Source: Triangularia verruculosa (Eukaryota > Ascomycota > Sordariomycetes > Sordariales > Podosporaceae). From it: a DNA stretch of 64,000 bases. The stretch lies in the NCBI GenBank assembly GCA_033296885.1, contig MU863930.1:62001-126000 (forward strand), read 5' to 3'. Within the stretch, counting starts at the first letter, position 1; each line of letters begins with the position of its first letter. Both the position numbers and the translations under genes were made by a program. Shown here one piece after another: positions 12,208-23,001 of the stretch. Under the pieces are notes generated by a model. It did not search any database. It had not been told where the DNA came from and saw nothing but the letters and a program-made list of their open reading frames with translations.

Positions 12208-15200
12208 ATGGCGCAGTTCAAGCAGTGGGCACTGGAATATGTGCTTGCTGATGACGAACCAGTCCAGCTTGAGCTGACCAAGAAGGCCGCCAAGGGTAAG
12301 TCTTTCACTACTCCCCGATAAACTAGTCACCTATCTTAACAGCTAAGGACAGAGATCGAGAACTCACGCGCAAGCAGTACTGTTGTAGGAAACTGGGCTG
12401 CATCTGTTCATCAATGGATGACCTTGACGAACTCCAATGATGACGACCAAATGGAAGATGGTGACGAGGGGGTTAGTGGTGACATTATCTCCAGGGCGAA
12501 AGGTAATTATGTCTCCATCGTCCTGGTCTTGAACTATTACTAAAATTCTGTCTCTATAGCTTTGGCATTTCTTGCCGGCACTCTGGAGGCCCTGGATAAG
12601 ACTATTCTCAGGCCAGATCAAGGTAAGACTCCTGCTCAGGAAAACTTGATCGTAGCAAATACTGAACAGGAACTATAGTTCAAAGGTTGGTCGGCTTCTT
12701 TGGCGCCATGTTCTCCTATGATCACAAAGCTGGCATCACCGCATCTGCCAAAGCCCTACAGCAGCTGTATTCCATGAAAAACTTCAAGCCAGAGATGGGG
12801 GTTAAGAGCTTGGAAGATGTCTGCAAGCTCAAGGAGGATTTCCGTTTACAAACTGCGGGCACCAGGCTGGAAATGTACGAGCTTTTCCTGAGCCTGGTTG
12901 AAGACCCAGCAGTCAGCAGCGAACTTCAACACAAGTACGGCGCTTCATGTGGCTTCGCTCTCGATCTTCTGCAGCTCTGTTCCAGTGAGAGAGATCCAAG
13001 AAACCTCATGATATGGTTCAAGATCATCAGGCGACTGCTCATCGAGTTCTCGCCATCTCCAGAGGTTACCGAGGAAATCTTCAAAGCCTTTTCTGCCTAT
13101 TTCCCCATCTCCCTACGAAGCTCAGCCACCCCAATAGGAATCACAGCGGAGGACCTGAAGGAGGCGGTGCGGAATTGTTTCTCATCACATCAACGTGTTG
13201 CCCCGTTCGCTTTCCCGTTTCTCATGCAGAAGCTTGATCAAGGAGATGCAGTCACAGTGGCTGTCAAGGTATGTGGGCACTGCTCGTGGGCATACAAAGA
13301 TGACTAATTTCGGCAGGTCGATATTTTGAGGACCATTAACGCTTGTATCGAAGAGTACGAAAACCCACAAGCCAGCGTCGTCCCATACGTCGAAAAGATT
13401 TGGGGTTCTTTGAAATACGAAGTACGAAACGGCGAGGTAAAAGAGACCATTGACGCCACTCTCGAAGTGCTTCGTGCTATTACCAGAAAGCTCGATGGCT
13501 CAAAAACACACAAGCATGACGTCTCTCTGATCAAGAACTACATTGACCTCGTATTCGGAGATTGCAGAGATGATCTTTCGAACCCAACCTACACGAAACA
13601 AGCCGGTCTCTTGTTGATGACAGTCGTAACCGCCAGCATTAGGGGTTATGTGCTGTACAATTCTAGTTTCATCGATATCATTCGTCAGAACATTCGCCAA
13701 CCCAGATCGCCAACTCACACGCGAGATCTTTTACTTCTCGTAAACTCGATCGTCAAGACACGGGTAGAGCTCGTCAAGAATCGGAAAGATGGTCATCATG
13801 ACGACGAGGACCAGCTACGAGCTGAGACACGCACTCATCTTGTGAACCTCTTCCACGATGTCTACCTTCCAATATGGACCGGCAAGGCTGGTGAAGCTGG
13901 TTCCAGCGAAAATGATATTTTGAAACAAGTCGCCCTCGGTCTAGGATTGCTTGTCAGTCAACAGGCTTTGGATGCTGAAGGCGAACCATCTCTCCTTTGT
14001 CCTGGAGCTATCTGCGATGAAATCAGCAAGCTGCTCACTGCCACGCTGGTCAAGCCCCTGACTTTGAGTTCCAATGATAATCAGAGCCAGGATGCAACGC
14101 TGGAGGATGAGGTTGTGCTCGCTATGCGCACGATTGTCATGAATTATGTCGATGCCTACGGGCCGTTTCTCATGACAGCCAGAAAGGAAATACTGAAGCG
14201 CGACTGGGCCGCTCCTTCAGAGCACTCGCTGGAGGCACTCAAGGTTTTGCTCTCTCGACTGGTCTTCATTGGCTGCTCTGAGATCCCTTCGAATATCAAG
14301 TTCGACACAGAACCCCAACAACCATACAACCCGCTGCAGCATTATTATGCGTTCTTGCAAAACTTTCCGGTTCAATTTCCGCTCTCGCCTCAGTCTGTCG
14401 CCGCCAATTCTTACATTTTATCCTCTTTCCATGCGTCAGTGATATGGTTCCGCGACGCCTGCGACGCCAAGTACGGCGCCAGCGCGCTGGCCCAGTACTC
14501 GAGCAGCGAGAAGAACTGGATGGATGAGTTTGAACAGCTCCCGGGCAGTTTGGTTAGCCAGTTTGAGAGTGGAGCGATTTTCCTGGACGAGGCTGCCACG
14601 GCAATTAAAGAGGAAGACCCTGAGGTGTACCGTCAGTTCCTGAGGCTCAGCCTGTTCGTCGTTAGAGAACTCTACAAGAGTGCCACTGACCAGGCACCGT
14701 GGTCGGAGGAGGCTCTTATCCAGCTCGCCCGGACAGCTTCGTTGGTTGTTCAAAGCCTCGATGGAAAGCTGCAAGTATCTTGCAAACTAGCCCAAGAGGC
14801 GTTCGCTCTCTTCAAGACCTCGGAAGACCAGCCCTTTTCTAGCCCGCTTAGTGGGTTGCTCACAGTCGGTATCCTTCAGGGCCTCCATCCGGTTGCCATG
14901 GAGGAGTTGGTAAGTCTAGCGTGAGATGTATCTCCGGAACTAAGCTAACCACCGTGAGATATGTAGTATAAGTCTGGAGGCGTAGCAGAGAAATTCATCT
15001 GTGATACATCCAGCCTTAGCTCTTCGCCACGAGCAAGTGATATCAAGGCCGCCGTTGGAGCCATTTATTCCAACAAGTATCAGGCTGGACCTGCTGCATC
15101 CGAGGAATACCAAACCTTGAAGCGCGTTCTGGAATTCTGGACCAGCTGGGTTAAGGACTCGGTCTCATCATCCGATGTTGACTCTGAGACCTTCCGCCAA

Positions 15201-15965
15201 TTCACAAATGTGGCTATGCACACCATCGCAGGAGCTGTCGCCCGTCAAGAAAAGCTCGTGCTTGACCTCCTCCCGGTCTTGCACGAAGCCGCCGCCAGCC
15301 CCAGCCCCAACGGCGAAATCGTCGCTCGATCGATGGGCATCCTGGTCCAACCCAACAGCGAAGTCCTCAACAAGGAGAGCCACGCCGTCACCAAGCGCTT
15401 CTACAAGCAATGGGCCTACAACTTCCTCGTTCGCCCCTTGTACGAACTCGCTCGGCCAGGTAACGGCAAAGATCCCAAGACCACAGCCCGCTATTCCATC
15501 ACGATCCTCTCAGTGGTCAAGAACTGCCCCTTCACCGTCTATCAAGACGATGTCGAGTCTCTCCTCCGCCTTCTCGTGATTGCCCTCAGCAGCAAGAAAG
15601 ATGATACCATCCTTTCGGATGAGGCTGCCCAGGCGCAGGTGATTGCCGCCCTGGAGATACTGGTTGATATCCTGGCCCACGAGCCCGAGGCCCTCAAGGG
15701 CTTCCTGAAGGAGATTATCAGCGGGACCACCAAGGTCTACCAGGAGTCTGCGCCTTCGAACTCGACGCTTCACAAGCCGCTGACGATGTGTCGCAAACTG
15801 TCGCTGCAGGTGCTTGGTGCCCTCCCAAAGACGTTTGAAGAACGCTACCTCCTTTCTTTCTCGCCTCCAACACAGCGTATGCTGGCTCTGGCCTGTGGTG
15901 ACCCAGTGAGGAAGGTACGTGAGGCAGCCAGGGCAGCCAGGGGCAATTGGGCGAGGGTTGTCTAG
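12208..15965 (+). CDS. MMS19: MMS19/MET18, cytosolic iron-sulfur targeting factor
   Basis: HEAT-repeat scaffold of the CIA targeting complex, which passes Fe-S clusters to DNA-repair and replication enzymes such as XPD/Rad3 and polymerases. Six exons: 12208-12295, 12353-12502, 12560-12622, 12679-13268, 13317-14909 and 14967-15965, giving 1160 residues. All introns are GT-AG and keep frame. The MMS19 N-terminal region is clear in RLVGFFGAMFSYDHKAG, followed by LQHKYGASCGF, DPRNLMIWFKI and KIWGSLKYEVRNGE. The C-terminal HEAT region ends LACGDPVRKVREAAR. At the first intron an earlier AG exists at 12341-12342, but only the AG at 12351-12352 continues the family frame. Family assignment is secure. 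Confidence 0.95.
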
Positions 15966-16208
15966 GGGTAGGGGCCAGATCTGTATAGGTATAGTAGTCA
16001 ATGAATGAAACAGAGGGACAGTAAACCATTAGGTATCTCTGTAGATTTTTGCCATCTTCTTGAACGGCACCCCCCATGTCATAAAAGCACAAACACACCA
16101 ACCAATCAAAACCCCGCTACAATCCCTATGACCCCTGATCCCATTTTCTGTACACGTTTTTCTTTGAAATAAAAACTTCTGTATATTTTCCCCTATTCCC
16201 AAGTGCAT

Positions 16209-16995
16209 CTAATTCGTTCTCCTCTTTCCCGCCTTCTTCGCCTCCGTCGTCTCCGTCCCTGTTGCCGTCTCCGCCGCAGACCCAACAACACTGACACCCG
16301 CACCGCTCAACATATCCAACATTTCTGGAGTATAAACCGCAGCCGCCGGCCCAGGCTCGCCTTCTGTCTTTGCGGCCGCCGGAGCCGCCCTCTTGGTATC
16401 AACCTTTCCAATAACATCTACCCCCTGCGCCAGTACCGTCTGCAAAGGCGCCGCAACGAACCTCCCCGTCGCATCAAACCACTCGGTAAAACTCCTGCTG
16501 ATCTTCAACGTCTTCTTCTCCCCCGTCTTTCCGTCCTTCACCTCGACCGTCATGTGGTAGACGGGAACATTCTTTTTCGTTTCCGTCGAGATGCGGATCT
16601 TGTCACCGTTGGGCGAGGTGCCCTGGTAGATTGTCCCCTTTTCCACGTAAAAGATCCAAAAGGTGAGGAAGCCGTTGAGGATGGTGTAGAGGGCGACGGC
16701 GAAGGCGGTGTAGTGCTTGGTGGACTCGAAGCCGAGCTTGTAGTCCCAGGCGAAGCAGGCGGCCGAGAGGGCGAAGGCGGAGAAGCCGAGGGTGAGGCGG
16801 ACGTCGGTGAGGAGGTGGGAGGGGGTGAACTTGAGGGAGGCGAGGTAATTGGGGATGGCGTCGTCGGTGGTGTTTTTGAGGTCTAATACACAGGCGAGTT
16901 AGAGAGGGTTGGGATAATGACAGTTGGGGGGGGGTTCATGGAGGGGAAGCTTTACCTGCTAGGTTGTAGACTGTGATTTTGTCTTGGGAGGCCAT
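16209..16995 (-). CDS. SPC2: Signal peptidase complex subunit 2 (SPC25)
   Basis: Non-catalytic ER membrane subunit of the signal peptidase complex, which helps it engage the translocon. Exons on the minus strand are 16956-16995 and 16209-16882, with a phase-1 GT-AG intron, giving 237 residues. The N-terminus reads MASQDKITVYNLA and two close membrane spans follow (LGFSAFALSAACFAWDYK and ALYTILNGFLTFWIFYV). A cytosolic C-terminal part then contains EKGTIYQGT, SRSFTEWFD and a basic tail (KKAGKRRTN), all usual for fungal Spc2. The first exon is only 40 coding bases. The start lies 374 bp from the divergent EMC3 start, so the two ER genes probably share a promoter. Confidence 0.92.
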
Positions 16996-17369
16996 GTTGA
17001 CGGTTTGGTTGATTCAATTCCACCAACAGTTCAATGCTGCTGCGACAGGAAGAGAGCTTCTTGGTGGATCTGAAAGGCAAACCTCTGGGCCGTTGGCTTC
17101 AAGAGAGTTTCTTGGACAAACAACCTGTCGCGAAACGGAAAGGCCACCTCTTTGGACGTCAGAAGTGGCCCGTGCTCTACCCGTCTTTTGGCAGGGGCCT
17201 TGTGCGCGCGCGCAAGCCCCCCCTGTATCTTGGCATTCATTGGGAGCTCCAGTGCACGACGACATTGCATTGCTGCCGTCCTGAATCCCACTAACGACAG
17301 CCAACCCAACGACCGAATTCCGCGACAATCACACACTCCGTATCGCGAATCGTTGAGATAGGGGACACC
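16996..17369. promoter_or_regulatory. Bidirectional promoter between SPC2 and EMC3
   Basis: 374 bp separating two divergent ER membrane-protein genes. No TATA box is obvious. A cgcgcgcgc block lies near 17204-17213. Co-regulation is inferred from the head-to-head arrangement and related functions. Confidence 0.55.
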
Positions 17370-18348
17370 ATGGCGCAAGTACCAGTACAGACGATCCATA
17401 GGGATCCCCAGTTATTGTAAGCCTCTTCCTCACCATCCCCCACGAGGAGATGCATGCTGACCACCACGAAAAGCTACTGGATCCTCTTCCCCATCACCAT
17501 TGTCATGATCTTGACCGGCATCCTCCGCCACTACGCCACAGTCCTCATGTCCTCCGCTCCCAAGCCCCTCGACCTGCGATCAACCCGCGAACAGCGCTCG
17601 CTCCTCCACGGCATCTCCCTCCGTTCCAACTTCCACGCCTTGTCACGCCGGTCCTTCCACACCCGTCGCGATGTGGTCATAACCGCATACGAGTCTGGAG
17701 CCTACCTCAAGGACCCCGATAGAAAGGGCCAGCCCCCTGCGAACCCCATGACTGACCCGAGCTCGATGGACGGCATGATGGGCATGATGAAGAATCAGAT
17801 GGCCATGATCATCCCCAACACTTTGATCATGAGCTGGATCAATGCTTTTTTCAGTGGTTATGTCATTAGTGAGTGGCCAGCAAAGATCAGGAGCAAGAGG
17901 TACTGGATGAATGGACGGCTAACACAACAAAACAGTGAAACTGCCCTTCCCCTTGACTATCAAGTTCAAGAGCATGCTTCAGGCTGGTGTTGGAACCAAG
18001 GACATGGACCCCAGGTGGATGTCCAGTATCAGCTGGTACTTTTTGTGCATGTTTGGCTTACAGTCCGTGTTCAACTTTCTGCTTGGAAATGACAATGGTA
18101 TGTTTCTTTTGCGATTATGAATCCTATCCATGCAAGTACAGTTCTATACTAACTATCTCTTCCTATTAGCTGCTAGCCAAATGGCGCAGCAAATGGGCCA
18201 GATGGGTCCTCAGGCGCCGCAAATGTTTGGCCCCGGTGTTGACCCCAACAAGCAATTCTTGGCCGAGGCTGAGAACTTGGCTGTGATTGAGCACCATTCC
18301 GTCTTGGACGGTGTCGAGCAGCGACTTCTGGAGGGCATCAGGATATAA
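17370..18348 (+). CDS. EMC3: ER membrane protein complex subunit 3
   Basis: EMC3 is the Oxa1-superfamily core subunit of the ER membrane complex, which inserts tail-anchored and multipass proteins. Four exons: 17370-17416, 17474-17868, 17936-18097 and 18170-18348, giving 260 residues with all junctions in frame. Recognisable segments are DPQLFYWILFPITIVMILTGILRHY (first span, here across intron 1), the methionine-rich stretch SMDGMMGMMKNQMAMIIPN, the second span NTLIMSWINAFFSGYVI, KLPFPLTIKFK and SWYFLCMFGLQSV (third span). The cytosolic tail has MGPQAPQMFGPG. The met-rich region fits the hydrophilic insertase groove of this superfamily. The gene converges on RPC25, with 104 bp between stops. 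Confidence 0.96.
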
Positions 18349-18452
18349 AGATGCGCAAGATGTGATGCTTTGGCCAACGGCAGCAAAAGCACATGATACG
18401 CCTTTGGCCGAACTGGGTGTAGGTCGGTGGTGACAGCTTCCTCTGCCATTAT

Positions 18453-19304
18453 TCATTCCCACCACATATAGTTACCAAGGCCAGGGGTAGACATTGATCC
18501 AACGATGGAATATGGGGCCTGGTACTTGGTCTTTGTTGGCGCATCGGAATCGGCGGACTCGTTCGGTTTCGTTGGTGGCTGTACCTGCCACTTCTCATCG
18601 ATGACTCTGAAGCGTACGATCTCGTTCAGGTCGAAATACAGCTGCACGTCGTCGGAGTTCCAAACCCAGAGGCCCTCGGCTTCGACACTATGGGGCGTAT
18701 TAGTGAAATGGGAGACTACAGCGAGGTGTACAAGTAATAGGCGACATACAACTGTGTGTTTTCTGGCAGCTCAGATGAAGGGATCCAAATGTCGTTGAAG
18801 AAGGGTGTGCAAACTATTTTGGATAACTTGTCAACTGAGAGTACAAAACCACAAACAGGAAGGAGGTATGTGCTCACGTCGTATTCCTTCTGGTGTTGAT
18901 TCCTTGATCGACGCGTGGATTACCTCGTCTTTGTGTGGGCGGAACACCACCATATGGAACTCGACTACATCATTCAAGTTAGCTCGACCTTTCAAGGGTC
19001 GTTGGAATAGCGAAAAGAATGAGACCCATACCATTGATATTCACATATCCATCGTACTGTCCTATAAGGCCTTCTGAGGCATCGGTGATGTCCCATACGC
19101 AGACGCAAAGGCCGATGTTTGGGATGACTTTGTTGGCATACTTCTCGTTGAGCTTGTCCTCAATAGCCTCAATGCTGGGTTTGTTAAAATCCCGAGGCGC
19201 AAGCTGCACCAGGTCGGCGATCTTGGTCTTGAGAGGTTGGTCAAGATGAGTTAGTCGCTGTAATGCACAATAAGGATATGAACGAAACTCACAATAATCC
19301 ACAT
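18453..19304 (-). CDS. RPC25: DNA-directed RNA polymerase III subunit RPC8 (Rpc25)
   Basis: Rpb7-like stalk subunit of RNA polymerase III, needed for initiation at tRNA and 5S genes. Five exons on the minus strand: 19293-19304, 19032-19227, 18878-18964, 18750-18813 and 18453-18687, giving 197 residues (yeast protein 212). The first coding exon is only 12 nt (MWII) and joins TKIADLVQL, matching the yeast start. Further motifs are ANKVIPNIGLCVCVWDI, NINVEFHMVVFRP, TPFFNDIWIP and the C-terminal QLYFDLNEIVRFRV and final WWE. At the fourth intron I chose donor GTATGT, which gives ENTQFVEAEGLW. Domains are an N-terminal Rpb7-like fold and a C-terminal OB fold. Confidence 0.93.
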
Positions 19305-20114
19305 GTTGGCGATATTCAGAATGGGCTGAGTATTTAATACGGCTGGTAAATTATGGCTAAAAGAAGCGACGAGGCGAGTTGGTTGCAGTGAGATCAAGCT
19401 TAATGATAAGAGGTTGCTCTTGAATTTGACGCTCTAGCCTTTATTTAATATGTGGTGGGCGACGAGCAGGGACGTAAGGTCGATGCGTGAAAGGCTTTGG
19501 AAAGAAAACGAAATTAGAGTTGGGTATCACTGGTGGTTTGCTCTTTTTACAGTTCTATACACATTCGGGACTATAATGATATGGGGCATGGCCTCTTCAA
19601 AATCCATCCCACCCTCTGACCGTGACTGACCTTTCTCGGTCAGGGTTGCTTCACCTTCCGGCTGAGTCCCACTGACCTTACCGCGAAATTCTGCCCCGGC
19701 ACCCCTGCAGCATTCCACTCACCGCCTTTGGGTTCTGCACTAGCGCCACCTTTAACGTTTCTTCTTTGGACACCGCTGGTCCACACCCGTAACGGCTCGT
19801 TTCCGACTTCAACAAACTCAAGCCTGCAGTGAGCCTTTCCGTCATCGCAAACCTGTTTTTTCCTTCCTGCTTTCTGCCTCTGCCTCTTCCCCTTTGGCTT
19901 TTCTGTCCTTCGTCGAGACGCAGCACTGTATCGAGATACCCATTTTCCTCAATTTTTTTCGTGGTACTGAACATCGCCCGCATCTGTCCGACTCTTGGAT
20001 TTCAAGTGAAGCCACTATCCGTCATCACCAAGAGCCTGGAAAGTCGTCCAGTCTGCCGCGTCTATCACCTCTCACTTTACAGCATCGCTTTCGAAAGCCA
20101 CGTATCGATCGATA
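19305..20114. other. Divergent intergenic region RPC25 / NUFIP1-like gene
   Basis: 810 bp containing the upstream regions of RPC25 (minus) and the NUFIP1-like gene (plus). From about 19825 to 19960 the plus strand is C/T-rich (tcttcccctttggcttttc type), as expected for a fungal transcription start and leader. No gene is supported. Confidence 0.5.
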
Positions 20115-22017
20115 ATGTCGTATAATTACGGACCCCCACCGCCTCCCCCTCAGCCGACTCCGCCGAGTAGTTCCCCGGCTGGTTACAGTCCTTATGGCGC
20201 GACGCGTGGTGGTCATGGAGGGAGAGGTCGCGGAGGTCATGGAGGTGGCGATCGGGGTGGCTTTCACCAACCTCCACCTGCCTACGGTTACGGACAACAG
20301 CCTCAGTATGGTCCTCAAGCCCCAGGCCCTTACACAGGACCGCATCCCGCTCAACCGGGTTATCCTCAGCCACCCCAGCAGCAGTGGCATCCGGAACATG
20401 GTCAGCAACAGCATGCCCAACACGCTGCTTCTCAACCCACGCACGGTTCTCTGCCTGCTCAGAATTACCACCCCAACTACGCTCCACAGATCTATCAGCA
20501 ACAGGCTCCATACGGATCTCAACCGCAATATCCCCACACAGGCCCTCCAGCCTACGCCCAAGGTTATCCAACAGGAGCGCCCCATCCCGGTCCTCCAGCT
20601 CAACAGTGGGGCAGCCACCCTCAACAGACGCCTCCTACATCGGGACCGTATGGTGGAGGTAGCCGAGGTGGCCGAGGCGGTTACAATGATCGTAGCGGAC
20701 CCAAAGGGCAACTGATGGGACCGCCAATCCGGCTAGGCTTTGATAACAGCAACAGTCAACTGCCCCCCGCTCCAGTGAGCGCACCCTACCCACCTCAGCC
20801 ATACGGCGGACCTCATGGTCCTCCAGCACCGTACGCTGCGCCGTACCCCGCATATCCTCCTCCAGCACCGTACATGTCTGGGCCAGCGCCGTTCGACGGC
20901 CACTCTGGCCATAATCCTCGTCACCACAATCGTGGCGGTGGTTTCCACAACAATAACAAGAATCGTTCCCAGTTTGGCAGCGACAAGCATCGCAACCGCA
21001 ATCAGAACAAGGGACAGAACTCCCAGACACCTCCGACCCATCATCAGAAGCCTGATGCTACGTCGGCGAGCAAGAAGAAGAAACGCAAGACTAACACACT
21101 GGGTCTAACACCTGGAGATGAGTCTGAAGAAGACATTGAAAACGAAGAGGAGCGCCTTACCGAGTTGATCGGGGCCGAGGCTCCAAAGTAAGTCGTGCTC
21201 TACCCGCCCCTTCAGCTTATTGCTAATTCCACATAGTCCACAAACCTCGGCCGAACTTGCCGCTTGGATTGCTGAGCGCCGTGCCAAGTTTCCTACCAAA
21301 GCCAAGATTGAAGCTGCGAAGAAGGCATCGGGCAAGTCTCAGAATGGCGACAACAGCAAGGAGTCCGCTTCAGACCTTATCCAGAAAGCCGAGAAGCTTC
21401 GAAAACAACTTAAAAAGGTTGAGTCGAGTATTAAGCGAAAGCGTGAGCAACAAGATGAAGGTGACGAGATGAGAGACTTGAATCTGAGCTCGTCTCCGTC
21501 GAGTGATTCCAAATCGGATGACGAGAAGCCTGAAGTCATGTCAACTCGTCAGGATTCCAACAACCTCCCCCCTCCGCCGAGGAAAGCGGATCCAACAAAG
21601 CATTGCAAGTACTACTCTACAGGCGGTAATTGTGGTAAGCGGGGCAAGTGCCGCTTTGTTCATGATGCCACGGTTCGCGAAGCTGCTCTGAAAGAGCGTG
21701 AAATGAATGGCGGCCGTATGACCTTGCAACAACGTCTCACGCTAAATGACAAGGAGCAGGAGGACCTCACTATCGTTAAGACGGTCAAATATCTCCAGGA
21801 CAAAGGCCTTGTTCCCAAACCAGTCCCGGGCTCCGCAGCAGCGACAACAGCAGTTGCTGGACAGCCAGAGTCTAGTACAGCCTCCCAGTCCCAACCCCCT
21901 ACGCCTGTCAAGAAGGAACCGGGTAACGGCCTCCCTCCCATTCCGCCTGTAAGCAAGTACGCTGGTTGGAATATGAGTGGCTTCGGTAATACGGGGGTCA
22001 GATCGGGTGAGCAGTAG
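20115..22017 (+). CDS. NUFIP1-domain, CCCH zinc-finger protein (snoRNP assembly factor-like)
   Basis: Two exons, 20115-21187 and 21237-22017, joined in frame across a 49-nt intron, giving 617 residues. The first half is a long Pro/Gln/Gly/Tyr-rich disordered region with RGG motifs (RGGHGGRGRGGHGG). It is followed by a basic KKKKRKTNTLGLTPGDE segment, the NUFIP1 core (TSAELAAWIAERRAKFPTK, about residues 360-380), a coiled coil (LIQKAEKLRKQLKKVES) and one CCCH finger near residue 480-500 (CKYYSTGGNCGKRGKCRFVH, spacing C-x8-C-x5-C-x3-H). NUFIP1/Rsa1 proteins scaffold box C/D snoRNP assembly with R2TP. The nucleolar role here is inferred from the domain. The coding assignment is secure. Confidence 0.88.
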
Positions 22018-23001
22018 GGTTCGCGATCTCGTCAAACCTCGAGAATTTCCCGTTCACAATCAGTCCCTGGCAATTTGAATGCGTCCTCGTCTGGCTCGAC
22101 ACAACAGCCACGGGAAAATCACAAGACTGACGCCATCTGATTCTGGGCCGCAGGCTTCTTCTGGCAACATCGAGATACCTAGAAATTACCAGAGGGAGCT
22201 CGCGTACGCTGTTTAGTGGATCTTCCAGGCCGTGGACGGACAGACTTCTGGCTGTTTCTTGGACATCCCTCTCCTTCCCTTTATTTTCTGGGTTGCGACA
22301 AGCCTTGACAGTGTCGAGAGCGTCCCGCACATTTCTTCTGGTCTACCATCTCATCACGCAACATCAAGGAGGGTCAACGCTAGCACCATCAAACCACAAG
22401 TAGCGTGGTCACTAAACCGGCATTTGTTCCCTGTACAACACCATCTGGGTCAGGCGTCAAGGATAACACTTTATATGTCCGCATAGCCTGCGTGGTCGGG
22501 TGTCTCAGCACCCAAGCATCAGTATTTCTGGGTGTTTTCTTTTCAGGAGGGGGCGTTAATTCATGGGTTTGGTCGTGATAGCGAAGACGCAAGCAAGCGC
22601 TAATAGGTTCTGGACCGGTATTTTGGTACATGGCATAGAATACAAGTTCTTTTCTCAAGTACCACCTTTTGTTGCCTTACACAAGTGTGACTTATGGGTT
22701 GTCCCTGCTCTCTGTGTGATCCAAGGCAAGTTATCGTACAGGAACTAAAGATTTCCTCATATCATTTCATATCATTTGATGTAGCTAAGAACCGAAGCCG
22801 GGACGGGAAAACCTGTTTCTATCCTTTCCGTTTCCCTCCCGTATCTGTATCATACAGCACCAATAACATAGTCATCAGAAACCACTATACCGCCCCGGAA
22901 CCAACCCGTGATCCCACCCACATCTCTTCTCCTTGAACCATTTTCACTCGTGTTTTTTTCCAAAAACCTAGTTTGTCCCCTTCAACAAACCCAACACTCC
23001 A
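22018..23001. other. Convergent intergenic region
   Basis: About 1 kb between the NUFIP1-like stop and the VPS10 stop on the opposite strand. It should hold both 3' UTRs. I see no gene, RNA or repeat in it. A short direct repeat, tcatatcat, lies near 22757-22775. Confidence 0.45.
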
